Shown: positions 43,305 to 52,440 of the stretch, piece after piece | How positions within the stretch are numbered: the stretch's first letter is position 1 | Layout of the letters: each line of letters begins with the position of its first letter | NCBI GenBank assembly: GCA_963735055.1 | Contig: CAVTJN010000006.1 | Location: 62,001-126,000 of the forward strand | From: JBBITI01 sp963735055 | GTDB lineage: Bacteria; Chloroflexota; Dehalococcoidia; Dehalococcoidales; UBA2162 | Direction: 5' to 3' | Length of the DNA stretch: 64,000 bases | Program-made: the position numbers and the translations under genes | Notes under the pieces: generated by a model | Databases searched by the model: none | What the model saw: the letters and a program-made list of their open reading frames with translations, nothing else | What the model was told of the DNA's origin: nothing

Positions 43305-44234
43305 CTACTTGAACAACTCCGGATGAATCAGTCGGGCAAACTCCTCCAGGGCGTCCACGATACGCGGCCCGGCGCGGTCGGAGATATCACTGTTAGCGGC
43401 GTACACCCGTTGGTTACGCCGGGCATCCACGTCGCGTAACCTGGGGTCGGTCAGGGAAAACTGAAGCGGGGCATCCATACCCTCACCCATGCCAATACCG
43501 GCGATTATCACCGCCGGGTTGGCCTGGACGGCCGCCTCCAGGCTGACGCTGGGATAGCCCTCCAGCGTCCCGAACACGTTCACGCCGCCGGCCTTGTTGA
43601 TCAACTCATCGTGAAAGGTCTCCCCCCCGGACGCCATCAGGGGATCATGCCACACCACGTACATGACCTTCGGCTTCCGGTCCAGCGACAGGCCATCGGT
43701 CTTGTCGGTGACCGCCTTGATGCGGCGCTGCATCTGGGTCACCAACGCCGCCGCCGCGCTCTCCGCTCCCGTCGCCGTCCCGGTCATCGTGATGGCCGCC
43801 AGTACCTCGTCGAATGTCCGCGGCGCCAGGGCCAGGACAGTGATACCTTTCGCTTCAAGCTGCGGGATGACCTGCTCCCCGTGGATCGGGGCGGCTATCA
43901 CCAGGTCGGGCGAAAGCGAGATTACTTTCTCCAGGTTCGGCTTGTCGAACCCGCCGATACTGGGCTTCTGTTTGACCTCCGGCGGGTAGTTGTCGAAGTC
44001 AGTCACCGCCACCACCCGGTCTGCCAGCCCGATGGCGTAGAGGATCTCGGTATTGTTCGGCGCGAGCGAAATGATCCTCTGGGGCAGCTTACTGAGATTC
44101 ACCGTCCGACCGAGCTGGTCCTTGAGACTAACCGGGGCGGCGGCGGTGGCAGGAGTGGCCGGGCTGCAGGCGATGACGGGGAACAGGGACAGGATTAAGA
44201 GGACGAGAACGATAGCGCGCAGACACTGTCTCAT
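43305..44234 (-). CDS. btuF: Cobalamin-type ABC transporter substrate-binding lipoprotein
   Basis: About 309 residues starting at ATG 44234 behind GAAGGAGACT. A lipoprotein signal ends in SLFPVIAC. The mature protein has the BtuF-type two-lobe fold: GRTVNLSKLPQRIISLAPNNTEILYAIGLADRVVAVTDFDNYPPEVKQKPSIGGFDKPNLEKVISLSPDLVIA. It is the first gene of the operon and follows the riboswitch. It may take up cobalamin or incomplete corrinoids. Because the operon also has late assembly enzymes (CbiB, CobD, CobQ), salvage and remodelling seem likely. Confidence 0.93.
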   Translation of the reverse strand: MRQCLRAIVLVLLILSLFPVIACSPATPATAAAPVSLKDQLGRTVNLSKLPQRIISLAPNNTEILYAIGLADRVVAVTDFDNYPPEVKQKPSIGGFDKPNLEKVISLSPDLVIAAPIHGEQVIPQLEAKGITVLALAPRTFDEVLAAITMTGTATGAESAAAALVTQMQRRIKAVTDKTDGLSLDRKPKVMYVVWHDPLMASGGETFHDELINKAGGVNVFGTLEGYPSVSLEAAVQANPAVIIAGIGMGEGMDAPLQFSLTDPRLRDVDARRNQRVYAANSDISDRAGPRIVDALEEFARLIHPELFK

Positions 44235-44251
44235 AGTCTCCTTCTCCAGCG

Positions 44252-44289
44252 AAAACAAAATCCCCCTGCTCGACAGAACAGGGGGATTT
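44252..44289 (-). terminator. Riboswitch-controlled terminator before btuF
   Basis: On the minus strand an 11-bp stem AAATCCCCCTG/CAGGGGGATTT is followed by TTTTGTTTT. An alternative hairpin (TTTATTAG/CTAATAAA, 44286-44310, extendable by G/C pairs) shares the AAATCCC arm, so the two exclude each other like an antiterminator and terminator. Confidence 0.85.
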
Positions 44290-44344
44290 ATTAGAGACTG
44301 AGACTAATAAACCCGACCCCCCTTCTCCGCGGAGGCAGCACGGA

Positions 44345-44445
44345 ACTTTCTGGGCCGGCGTTCTGACTTTACAGTAGGCGGGACTGTGCCGGAATCGCAC
44401 CGGACTTGCTTTCCATTTGAGCCTGATGGCACCCAGCCGTATTCG
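44345..44445 (-). promoter_or_regulatory. Cobalamin riboswitch
   Basis: The minus-strand RNA contains the core GGGTGCC, GGCTCAAATGGAAAGCAAGTCCGGTG, GATTCCGGCACAGTCCCGCC and TACTGTAA, then GTCAGAACGCCGG. These match the conserved adenosylcobalamin-riboswitch core. It sits between the promoter and the terminator before btuF and should switch off the whole btuF-cobQ operon when cobalamin is plentiful. Confidence 0.92.
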
Positions 44446-44461
44446 CTATTCAGTTTTCTAT

Positions 44462-44491
44462 ACTATAGCAACGGGATCGGGCTAAAGTCAA
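44462..44491 (-). promoter_or_regulatory. Promoter of the cobalamin operon
   Basis: On the minus strand TTGACT (44486-44491), an 18-nt spacer and TATAGT (44462-44467) precede the riboswitch. Confidence 0.8.
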
Positions 44492-44519
44492 TGCGCCGAT
44501 TTACCGAACCGGGCCATCG

Positions 44520-44930
44520 CTACTTGGGAGCCGGTACGGCCCCAATCTGCTGCATCCAGCTCAAACGATCAGGGGAATTCCACCACTCCGCAATCCGGCC
44601 CCCGGCTATTCTGGCGATGCCGATCACCGGGACCGCGACCTGCCGGCCGCTGGACGGGACGCCGGCAAACTGGCCGGTGTGGGTGGCCCGGGTCGTACCC
44701 CGGAAGGCGACCCGGTCGCCCTCGGCGACCATGTCTTCAATAGTGATGAAGGAACCCGAGAACGCCGCATAGTAGGCGTCCTGGTATTGCCGGAATGCCT
44801 CCAGGTCCATTGCCGGCAACGCCCCGATGTGGGCCGTGAAGCCGGGAGCGCACAACTCGACCGCCGTCTTGCCCTCGCGGTTTGTCTGTTCGAAGAACCG
44901 CCGCACCAGACCCTTGTTTTCTTCAGACAC
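44520..44930 (-). CDS. SnoaL-like/ester cyclase-family protein
   Basis: A 136-residue NTF2-fold protein of the SnoaL-like family. The order NKGLVRRFFEQTN, FRQYQDAYYAAFSGSFITIEDMVAEGDRVAFRGTTRATHTGQF and the C-terminal GRIAEWWNSPDRLSWMQQIG is typical. Members range from polyketide cyclases to proteins with no known reaction. The GTG start follows GGAGGAGGG. It is a single-gene unit. Confidence 0.85.
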   Translation of the reverse strand: MSEENKGLVRRFFEQTNREGKTAVELCAPGFTAHIGALPAMDLEAFRQYQDAYYAAFSGSFITIEDMVAEGDRVAFRGTTRATHTGQFAGVPSSGRQVAVPVIGIARIAGGRIAEWWNSPDRLSWMQQIGAVPAPK

Positions 44931-45038
44931 TCGACCCTCCTCCTGTTTTTCCCAACCGCATCGGCACGGCCGCCCTTCCCTGCAACCAGGTTGCCGTAAA
45001 GGCTTCGGGAACAGCCTGAACCGGCATGGCGCCGGATA

Positions 45039-45422
45039 CTAGACCCGGCTCAAGAAGTGCAGTGCGAAGATATGACCTTCGAAGGCGATGGGAACCATGA
45101 TCATCTTCGCCTTCACGATCTTATTCGTGGTTACGTTCCGCACCCGGATATCCAGGCTGGTCGCCGCCAGCTTCTCGGATGCCTTCCCGTAGGCATCAAT
45201 CACCGCCGGTTGGTCCTCTTCCACCACATCGGCAAGCGGCGCTTCGGCGTCGGCCCATTCTTTCGGCGACTTGTAGCCGAGTAAGGTGGCCAGCTTCCGG
45301 TTGCAGGCTTTGTGCGTGTCGTCCAGATACACGTACACCGCCTGCGCCGAGTCCTGGAGTATGGGTTTGAGCATTTGGGTAATCCCCTTGATGAGCTGTT
45401 CGTGGTGCTGCTGTTCGTCCAA
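45039..45422 (-). CDS. PAS-domain protein
   Basis: I place the start at TTG 45422, 8 nt after AGAGGAGG, giving 127 residues. Longer in-frame starts (ATG 45452, or the frame to 45710) would overlap the divergent transporter gene. The sequence AVYVYLDDTHKACNRKLATLLGYKSPKEW is a PAS core: a folded sensor domain with the N-terminal strand and the GYKSPKEW helix. No output domain is attached, so it would act as a stand-alone sensor or adaptor. The ligand is unknown. Confidence 0.75.
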   Translation of the reverse strand: MDEQQHHEQLIKGITQMLKPILQDSAQAVYVYLDDTHKACNRKLATLLGYKSPKEWADAEAPLADVVEEDQPAVIDAYGKASEKLAATSLDIRVRNVTTNKIVKAKMIMVPIAFEGHIFALHFLSRV

Positions 45423-45668
45423 ATGAATCCTCCTCTTCGTTATCACCGCCATGCGCGCCAGCCCAAACCGGTGGGTCCATCGGCCTCCGGAGTCGAACGT
45501 AGACCGCTGAGTGGATATTACCTTTGACGGCGGTCTCCCGAGTTCCCTTTGATCGAGATAGTGACATTCTAGACGCCCGGGCATCAAAGACCTATAAAAT
45601 TCTGCGGGCAAAACATTAAGAATTCGTGACAGATTGACAAAAGAGGCCGGCCGGAGTATTAGTAACAT

Positions 45669-46907
45669 GTGCTCCTCCGAAACCTCACAACTTTCAGTTC
45701 CCTTTCCCATCCCGCCTTCCGCCTTTACTTCGCCAACAACGTAGTCTCCCAGGCTGCCGGCAACATGCTGATGATGGCACGGTCTCTCCTCGTCTACCGG
45801 CTTACCGGTTCGGCGGCGCTGCTCGGAATTGCATCGGTGACCAACTTCTTGCCGCTGGTCGTTCTGTCACCGTTGGGGGGAGCGCTGGCCGACCGTCTCA
45901 ACAAGAAGTACGTGGTGCTGGCAGGCCAACTGTCTTCGGTGGTCATGACCCTTCTCATCGCCGTGCCGCTGTCCCTCGGGTACCTCCAGACCGGTCATCC
46001 GGCATCGTGGTGGTTGTTGATCGCCTCCTTCGTGCTCGATGGCATCGGGATCGGGCTCACCGGCCCGTCTTACCAGGCGGTTGTCAGGGAAATCGTGAGG
46101 GCAGACCAGGTGATGAACGCGGTTGCCCTGAACAGCGTGGGAATGAACATCCTCCGGGTGGTGGCGCCGCTGGTCACCGGCCTGGTGATCAGCGCCTTTG
46201 GATTTGCCACCGTATTCTACATCGCGGCCGGGCTGCTTCTGGCCGGCAACGTTTTGATCATGATGATCCGGCTTCCCAACCCGGAGGCATCCGGATTGCC
46301 GGGCCAGAGGCGCTCCTGGACCGACATCAGGCTCGGCATCGTCTACGTACGCGGCGAGCCGGCGCTGATGGTGGTTCTCCTGTTCCTGCTTGCCGCCGTG
46401 TTCCTGTCGATGCCTTACGGCATGCTGATGCCCGTTTTCGCCGACGACGTCCTCAAGATGGGCGCCAAGGGCATGGGTTACCTGCTCAGCGTTTCGGGCA
46501 TCGGGGCCATGATCGTCTCGGTGGTCCTCGCCTCCGCACCAAACAAGAAGCGGGGCGTCATCCTGCTGGCCGGCACACTCTTGCTGGGGGTTGCCCTCGC
46601 CGCGTTTTCGTTTTCGACGGTCTGGTACGCCTCTTTGGTGCTCGTCTTCTTCGTCGGCCTGGGCGACACGGTGCGCATGACCGTGGGGAACACGCTGCTG
46701 CTTTACTATGCCGACCGGGCATTCTGGGGACGGGTGATGAGTCTACAATCTATGTGCTTTGGCATCAGCAGTCTGGGAGTGGTCCTGGCATCCTTACTGG
46801 CACAGAGACTGGGGGTGCAGTTGGCCATCGGCGGATTCGCCATCGCCCTGGTGCTCGTCACCATGGCAGTATCTGTGCTGTCGCCGCGGCTCCGGAAACT
46901 GGACTAG
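45669..46907 (+). CDS. MFS exporter (EntS/macrolide-efflux-like)
   Basis: A 412-residue protein with 12 predicted helices. It has the short N-terminus and the LSPLGGALADRLNKKYVVLAGQL loop of the enterobactin-exporter/MFS_3 group. The second half has YGMLMPVFADDVLKMGAKGMGYLLSVSGIGAM, also typical. The start is GTG 45669. It is divergent from the PAS protein and is followed 30 bp later by a tiny membrane protein, probably cotranscribed. The substrate is unknown. Confidence 0.9.
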   Translation: MLLRNLTTFSSLSHPAFRLYFANNVVSQAAGNMLMMARSLLVYRLTGSAALLGIASVTNFLPLVVLSPLGGALADRLNKKYVVLAGQLSSVVMTLLIAVPLSLGYLQTGHPASWWLLIASFVLDGIGIGLTGPSYQAVVREIVRADQVMNAVALNSVGMNILRVVAPLVTGLVISAFGFATVFYIAAGLLLAGNVLIMMIRLPNPEASGLPGQRRSWTDIRLGIVYVRGEPALMVVLLFLLAAVFLSMPYGMLMPVFADDVLKMGAKGMGYLLSVSGIGAMIVSVVLASAPNKKRGVILLAGTLLLGVALAAFSFSTVWYASLVLVFFVGLGDTVRMTVGNTLLLYYADRAFWGRVMSLQSMCFGISSLGVVLASLLAQRLGVQLAIGGFAIALVLVTMAVSVLSPRLRKLD

Positions 46908-46937
46908 AACCATGCCAACGGCCATTTGGAGGGAAGA

Positions 46938-47153
46938 GTGAATAGAGGACTACACTGGATTGCAGCTGCCGGCGGGCTGTTACTGATCGGGGATTTCTAC
47001 GTTCTCATGAGGTACGGCTACGCCATCCGGAGCACCAACCTGTTCATTGCCCGCGGCCTCGTGTTCTATCCCCTGGCGTGGCTGAACCTGGCGGCCGGAG
47101 TCACCTTGCTCGCCGCCTCAATTCGGGACTGGGTCCGAAGACCGCGGCCCTGA
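46938..47153 (+). CDS. Small membrane protein
   Basis: GTG 46938 follows GGAGGGAAGA and opens 71 codons with two hydrophobic helices (GLHWIAAAGGLLLIGDFYVLM and LVFYPLAWLNLAAGVTLLAASI). It lies 30 bp after the MFS exporter and may be an accessory subunit. No family was recognised. Confidence 0.6.
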   Translation: MNRGLHWIAAAGGLLLIGDFYVLMRYGYAIRSTNLFIARGLVFYPLAWLNLAAGVTLLAASIRDWVRRPRP

Positions 47154-47218
47154 ACCTGAAGCGCGCGGCGGCCTGACCGGGGAGAACGTCCCGGCCCTGG
47201 GCCGGCCTGTACCGTCCC

Positions 47219-48592
47219 TTAGGTACCGGGTTCGACCAATGGCAGGAATATGCTAAAAGTGCTGCCTTTCCCCACCCGGCTCATCACCTCGATTCGGCCA
47301 CCGTGGCTTTCAGCGATATGCTTGGCGATACCCAGTCCCAGACCGGCGCCGCCTTCAGCCCTGGAACGAGCCTTGTCCACCCGGTAGAACCTTTCAAAGA
47401 TAAATGGTAGTTGCTCTTCGGCGATGCCGATTCCGGTATCGGTGATATTCACCACCGCGAACTCCTCTTGCGACCCGAATGTGACGGACACCGTCCCTCC
47501 GGCCGGAGTATACCTCACCGCGTTATCCAGAATATTGGTGAACAACTGTCTCAGCTTGACGCGGTCCCCATCGACGGTGAGGTCGGTGAGCGAGCTAAGA
47601 TCGAACTCCAGCCCCTTGTCCCTGGCCCGCAACTCGACACTGGGAGAGAGTTCCATGAGCAGTTCCTTCAAGTTGACCTTTTCGAAATGGAAGGGTTCCT
47701 TACCCGCCTCGCTACGCGCCATCAGGAGAAGGTTCCCGAGCATGGTGGTCATGTAGTCGACTTCCTGGGAGACGACTTCCAGGGACTTGCGGTACTCATC
47801 GGCCGACCTTTCTTTACCCAGCGCAAGGGTAGACTCGGCCTGAATCACGGATAGTGGCGTCCTCAATTCGTGCGACGCATCTGCCGCGAATTGTCTTTGC
47901 CGGTTGAACGCCAGTTCAATGCGGCCCATCATGCGATTCAGCGTGGACGCCAGCCGGCCCAGCTCATCCTCGCTGTGGACCTCGATTCTGCCGGCCAGGT
48001 TAGCCTCGCCGATATCTTCGGCGGCCCCGGTCATTCTCATCACCGGATAGAAGGCGCGATTGGTCAACACTGATCCGCCCAGCGCCGCCAGAACCACCGC
48101 GAAGAATGCCGAAAGCGAGAAGATCGACTTGACGGTACCCAGGACACTCTCGATTTCCACCGGGGGTTTGCCGACCACAATGGCAACGCGCGCGTCCGGG
48201 GGAACGGTGAAAGGACTGGCATAGAACCGCACCTCCAGCCCTTCCGGGGTGGTCTCCGAGAAGAATTTGGGCTGTCCCAGCAGCGCCAGCTGCACGTACC
48301 GGTCAACACTGGCGAATTCGACATTGGGACCGAGACGCCGCAGCAGGGCGCCGTCGGCGTCGTACACGAGCACGAGTTCACTCGGTTGACCCAAGATGGC
48401 GATCTGCCCGCCATCCATCTTGAGGCCGCTCTCCACTTCCACGGTCTTCGATCGCAGCGATTCATCCAGGTTACGGTGGAGCTGGTACGAGAGCATTACG
48501 TAGGCCGCAACGCCAAAGCAGGCGAGCAGCGCCACGATCACCATGACGTACCACAGCGTGAGACGGAAACGAATGCTCTTAAAGAACTTCAT
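47219..48592 (-). CDS. Sensor histidine kinase (HAMP, HisKA, HATPase)
   Basis: A 457-residue kinase with two membrane helices (about 9-35 and 157-178) flanking an extracytoplasmic sensor domain of about 120 residues. HAMP follows (about 180-232), then the phosphorylated His241 in ASHELRTPLS and the ATPase domain with FTNILDNAVRYT, DTGIGIAEEQLPFIFERF and GGAGLGLGIAKHIAESHGG. It overlaps the upstream response regulator gene by 14 bp and is its partner. The layout is that of PhoR/CssS/ArlS-like kinases. The PHO-box-like repeats nearby suggest phosphate or a related stimulus, but this is not proven. Confidence 0.94.
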   Translation of the reverse strand: MKFFKSIRFRLTLWYVMVIVALLACFGVAAYVMLSYQLHRNLDESLRSKTVEVESGLKMDGGQIAILGQPSELVLVYDADGALLRRLGPNVEFASVDRYVQLALLGQPKFFSETTPEGLEVRFYASPFTVPPDARVAIVVGKPPVEIESVLGTVKSIFSLSAFFAVVLAALGGSVLTNRAFYPVMRMTGAAEDIGEANLAGRIEVHSEDELGRLASTLNRMMGRIELAFNRQRQFAADASHELRTPLSVIQAESTLALGKERSADEYRKSLEVVSQEVDYMTTMLGNLLLMARSEAGKEPFHFEKVNLKELLMELSPSVELRARDKGLEFDLSSLTDLTVDGDRVKLRQLFTNILDNAVRYTPAGGTVSVTFGSQEEFAVVNITDTGIGIAEEQLPFIFERFYRVDKARSRAEGGAGLGLGIAKHIAESHGGRIEVMSRVGKGSTFSIFLPLVEPGT

Positions 48593-49256
48593 TGCGTAGT
48601 CGGTAGCCTGCCCCGCGGATCGTGTCGATCACGCCAGACTCCCCTTCCGCCTCGAGCTTCTGCCGCAGGCGGCGAACATACACGTCAACTATATTTGATA
48701 CGCCCTCAAACGAATAGTCCCAGATGTTCTCCTCAAGCATCGTCCGCGTCAGGACGACGTTTGGGTGGCGCATGAAGTACTCCAGCAGGGAGTATTCCTT
48801 GGTGGTCAGATCCACTTTCCTCTCACCCCGCCAGATCTCCCGGCTCAGTGTGTCCATCACCAGGTCGCCCACGCGCAGCTTCTGCGTCTTTGGCAGTGCC
48901 TCGCGGCGCATCAAAGCCCGCACGCGGGCCAGCAATTCGCTGAAGGCAAACGGCTTAACCTGGTAGTCGTCGGCGCCTGAATCCAGTCCCTTTATCCGGT
49001 CGTCCAAGGTGTCTTTGGCGGTCAACATCAGAATGGGGGTGGTGACATTCTTCGCCCGCAAATCCCGGCACACCGAGACGCCGTCCTTCCGCGGAAGCAT
49101 TATGTCAAGTACCATGGCGTCGTAGCGCGTGTTCTCAGCCATGTACTGGGCTTCTTCACCGTCGTAGGCGTTGTCCACCGCGTAGCCCTCTTCCTGGAGA
49201 CCACGCTTGATGATTCCGGCTAGCCGCCGCTCGTCTTCAACAACCAGTACTCGCAT
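48579..49256 (-). CDS. OmpR/PhoB-family response regulator
   Basis: A 225-residue regulator. The receiver domain has the phospho-acceptor Asp51 (MVLDIMLPRKDG), the acidic pair ED near 7-8 and Lys in VKPFAF. The C-terminal winged helix is clear (TTKEYSLLEYFMRHPNVVLTRTMLEENIWDYSFEGVSNIVDVYVRRLRQKLE). It is the first gene of the two-component operon and overlaps the kinase gene. Regulators of this family bind direct repeats of about 11 bp, which is what occurs 200 bp upstream (49450-49493). Confidence 0.95.
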   Translation of the reverse strand: MRVLVVEDERRLAGIIKRGLQEEGYAVDNAYDGEEAQYMAENTRYDAMVLDIMLPRKDGVSVCRDLRAKNVTTPILMLTAKDTLDDRIKGLDSGADDYQVKPFAFSELLARVRALMRREALPKTQKLRVGDLVMDTLSREIWRGERKVDLTTKEYSLLEYFMRHPNVVLTRTMLEENIWDYSFEGVSNIVDVYVRRLRQKLEAEGESGVIDTIRGAGYRLRNEVL

Positions 49257-49732
49257 CGTTCCCCCGGGAGCCAGTCCCCTCTCATATTAGGGCTCGATGA
49301 ATAGCCATTCATCACAATAGTACTCGCCCCAAGACAACATAATACTAGCATAAAGATGAATAGAAGATGAAAACAACCCCGACCCGGCTACCCTGGCCGA
49401 GCGAAACCACCGGGCGCCCCTGACTCTCGGCGGACGATCGTACCCGTCGGTTCATCGCAGGTTAATTCCCGGTTCACGAACGGTTCATCCCACGCCCCGT
49501 ACAATGCCCCTCCTGGTGGATACCGGACGAACCGGGACGTTCGCCGTTGGCCTGAATAAAACTAATCCGGTCGGGCAACAGTGTATCGGTGTTCGGTATC
49601 CGAAGGGAGTAATGCCCTGGCGGTCAAGTCACGGTCCGGGCAGGCAAACGAGGTGGGTGCCTATCGCAAGTAACATTCGGCTTTTCTTGGGAAGTACAAG
49701 AAAAGTACAAGATCTGAATTAAGGAGTAACAT
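49257..49732. other. Regulatory intergenic region between the two-component operon and the repeat protein
   Basis: About 475 bp without a believable gene; a 72-codon frame at 49504-49722 has random composition. It holds the PHO-box-like array and a -10 element (listed separately), and then about 220 nt of probable 5' untranslated RNA. I could not recognise a riboswitch core in that RNA. AAGGAG precedes the next start. Confidence 0.55.
49450..49505 (+). promoter_or_regulatory. PHO-box-like array of four 11-nt direct repeats with -10 element
   Basis: GTTCATCGCAG, GTTAATTCCCG, GTTCACGAACG and GTTCATCCCAC begin at 49450, 49461, 49472 and 49483, with exact 11-nt periodicity. This is the spacing and the GTTCAY core of the PHO boxes described for PhoP in actinomycetes. 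TACAAT (49500-49505) starts 11 nt after the last GTTCAT, as in class II activated promoters where the box replaces the -35 element. It points toward the repeat-protein gene. Confidence 0.65.
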
Positions 49733-52434
49733 TTGAAAGTCAGAAAAGTAACAAAACTCGGATTTCTCGCCGGCGTGGTCGGTTTCATCGGCATCCTCGC
49801 CGCAGTAGCGATGCTCGGCAAATCCAGCGCATCGGCATACACTGGAGAAACCGGTGATTGCACCGGCTGTCACAGTTACCTCGGCGGCAATCTGCGCATA
49901 ACCACGGACACCGCGGCCAAGACCGTTGCCCCCGGCGCCTCTTTTGCGGTCAGTATCTCCTGGACGGGCGGGGGCGGGTCCCGCACTGAAATCAACTGGC
50001 CAAACACCCTGAGCAATGCTCAATTCACCCCAACGCCGCGGGTCCCCTATTCCGGATCCAACGCCAGCGGCACCGTGTCCTCGACTCTGACGGCCCCCTC
50101 CGCTACCGGGACATACGCGATCAAGGTGTACGCCGCTCAGAAGACCCCAACAAGGGAAACCGACTACAAGGAGATGACCATTACGGTGGCCGCTCCAATC
50201 ACGTCCTACACTGTAACCGCCTCGGCGGGAGCAAACGGCTCTATCACGCCGTCGGGCGCGGTATCCGTTAACTCAGGGGCCAATCAAACGTTCACCATCT
50301 CGGCTAGTTCCGGCTACCACGTCACCAACGTCCTGGTGGACGGCAAGTCGGTGGGCGCTGTGACCAGCTACACCTTCACCAACGTCACGAGCAACCGCAC
50401 CATCACCGCCAACTTCGCCATCACCTCCTACACCATCAGCTTTAATAGCAACGGCGGAAGCGCCGTCACATCAATCACCCAGAACTATGGGATCGCAGTG
50501 AATGCGCCAACCCCTCCGACCAGGACCGGTTATACCTTTGCGGGCTGGTACAGCAACGTCGGACTGAGCACTCCCTACATCTTCACCACCATCCCCGCGG
50601 GTAGTATCACCCTCTACGCCAAGTGGACGGCCATCAACAGCTACACCCTGACCTACACTGCCGGCGCCAATGGCTCCATCACCGGCACCTCGCCCCAGAC
50701 GGTAAGCCAGGGCACCAGCGGCACCGCGGTCACTGCGGTGCCCGCTGCCGGCTATCACTTCACCAACTGGAGCGACGCCTCGACGGCGAATCCAAGGACC
50801 GACTCTAACGTCAATGGCAATATCTCGGTCACGGCCAACTTCGCCATCACCTCCTACACCATCAGCTTTAATAGCAACGGCGGAAGCGCCGTCACATCAA
50901 TCACCCAGAACTATGGGACCGCAGTGAATGCGCCAACCCCTCCGACCAGGACCGGTTATACCTTTGCGGGCTGGTACAGCAACGTCGGACTGAGCACTCC
51001 CTACATCTTCACCACCATCCCCGCGGCTAGTATCACCCTCTACGCCAAGTGGACGGCCATCAACAGCTACACCCTGACCTACACTGCCGGCGCCAATGGC
51101 TCCATCACCGGCACCTCGCCCCAGACGGTAAGCCAGGGCACCAGCGGCACCGCGGTCACTGCGGTGCCCGCTGCCGGCTATCACTTCACCAACTGGAGCG
51201 ACGCCTCGACGGCGAATCCAAGGACCGACTCTAACGTCAATGGCAATATCTCGGTCACGGCCAACTTCGCCATCACCTCCTACACCATCAGCTTTAATAG
51301 CAACGGCGGAAGCGCCGTCACATCAATCACCCAGAACTATGGGACCGCAGTGAATGCGCCAACCCCTCCGACCAGGACCGGTTATACCTTTGCGGGCTGG
51401 TACAGCAACGTCGGACTGAGCACTCCCTACATCTTCACCACCATCCCCAGCGGCGTAGTATCACCCTCTACGCCAAGTGGACGGCCATCAACAGCTACAC
51501 CCTGACCTACACTGCCGGCGCCAATGGCTCCATCACCGGCACCTCGCCCCAGACGGTAAGCCAGGGCACCAGCGGCACCGCGGTCACTGCGGTGCCCGCT
51601 GCCGGCTATCACTTCACCAACTGGAGCGACGCCTCGACGGCGAATCCGAGGACCGACACTAACGTCAATGGCAATATTTCAGTCACGGCCAACTTCGCGA
51701 TCGATACCCACACGATCACCCCGGTTGCCGGAGCCAACGGCTCAATTTCCCCGTCAGGGACGGTGACCGTCAGCCATGCGGCCGACCAGACTTTCACCAT
51801 CACGGCCGCGAACGGCTACCACATCGCGGGTATCGCCGTGGATGGAGCCCCCTTAGCAACCGTGCAGGGAACCATGAGCGCGGCGACGGAGATTGCCGTC
51901 AGCAGCTACACCTTCACCAACATCACCGCGTCCCACACCCTCTCGGCAACTTTTGCCCCCCACGCGACCGCCGGGACAGACACGGCCGGACCGTTGACCG
52001 CCGGACTGAGGTTCAGATCCAGCAGCGACTCCGGTTCCGTCACTCTGAATACCCTGGTCGATGACGCCGCTACCGGCGGCTCCAGCATTGCCGCCGCCGA
52101 GTTCTTCCTGGACCAGTTGGGCGCTCCCGGGACCGGCACCGCCATGAATGCCGCGGACCGAAGCTTCAGCGGTATCAGGGAAGCGGTGAGGGGCACCGTG
52201 AGCCTTTCGGACCTTTCTAACGGCGGCCATACGATCTACGTCCGCGGCTTGGACGCAGCCGGCAACTGGGGCGCAGCCGTCCGCCTGTATTTCCAGGTCC
52301 GCAACATGCGGCGCCTGCCAACCGGCGAGGTGCGCATAAAGGGACCGGATGACGATGATTCGAAGAAATCGTCGAACGCGATCGTCATCTGGATCGGCAC
52401 CGGTCGTCAGCAAGAGACCGACGACGACGACTAA
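49733..52434 (+). pseudogene. Secreted CXXCH protein with Listeria-Bacteroides-type repeats, frameshifted in repeat 3
   Basis: Starts at TTG 49733 after AAGGAG. A signal peptide (KLGFLAGVVGFIGILAAVAML, then SASA) is followed by one haem c motif, CTGCH, and an Ig-like domain. Next is a beta-repeat region: three copies of a 142-residue unit combining an InlB-B/flg_new-type repeat (YTFAGWYSNVGLSTPYIF, LYAKW) with an AGANGSITG...ISVTANFA repeat. A C-terminal Ig-like domain and an acidic tail (DDDDSKK, DDDD) complete it. In copy 3 a net +2 nt change near 51449-51455 breaks the frame at 51505. Reading on gives 899 residues to 52434. Copies 1 and 2 show the correct bases, so assembly error in the repeat is likely. 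It probably sits on the cell surface. Confidence 0.8.
50414..51693 (+). repeat. Three tandem 426-bp coding repeats
   Basis: Near-identical units at about 50414-50839, 50840-51265 and 51266-51693; the third is 428 bp because of the frameshifting change. Only a few substitutions separate them, so the expansion or homogenisation is recent. Confidence 0.9.
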
Positions 52435-52440
52435 GAACGA

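Noticed and set aside
45423..45710. N-terminal extension of the PAS protein.
   Set aside because: It would overlap the divergent MFS gene, while TTG 45422 has an excellent ribosome site.
49504..49722. 72-codon plus-strand frame upstream of the repeat protein.
   Set aside because: Composition is not protein-like, there is no ribosome site, and it lies in the probable 5' untranslated region.
49530..49730. A cyclic-di-GMP (GEMM) riboswitch before the haem-protein gene, as found in some metal reducers.
   Set aside because: GGCAGGCAAAC and TATCGCAAG are only vaguely similar; the GGACGCAAAGCC core is missing.
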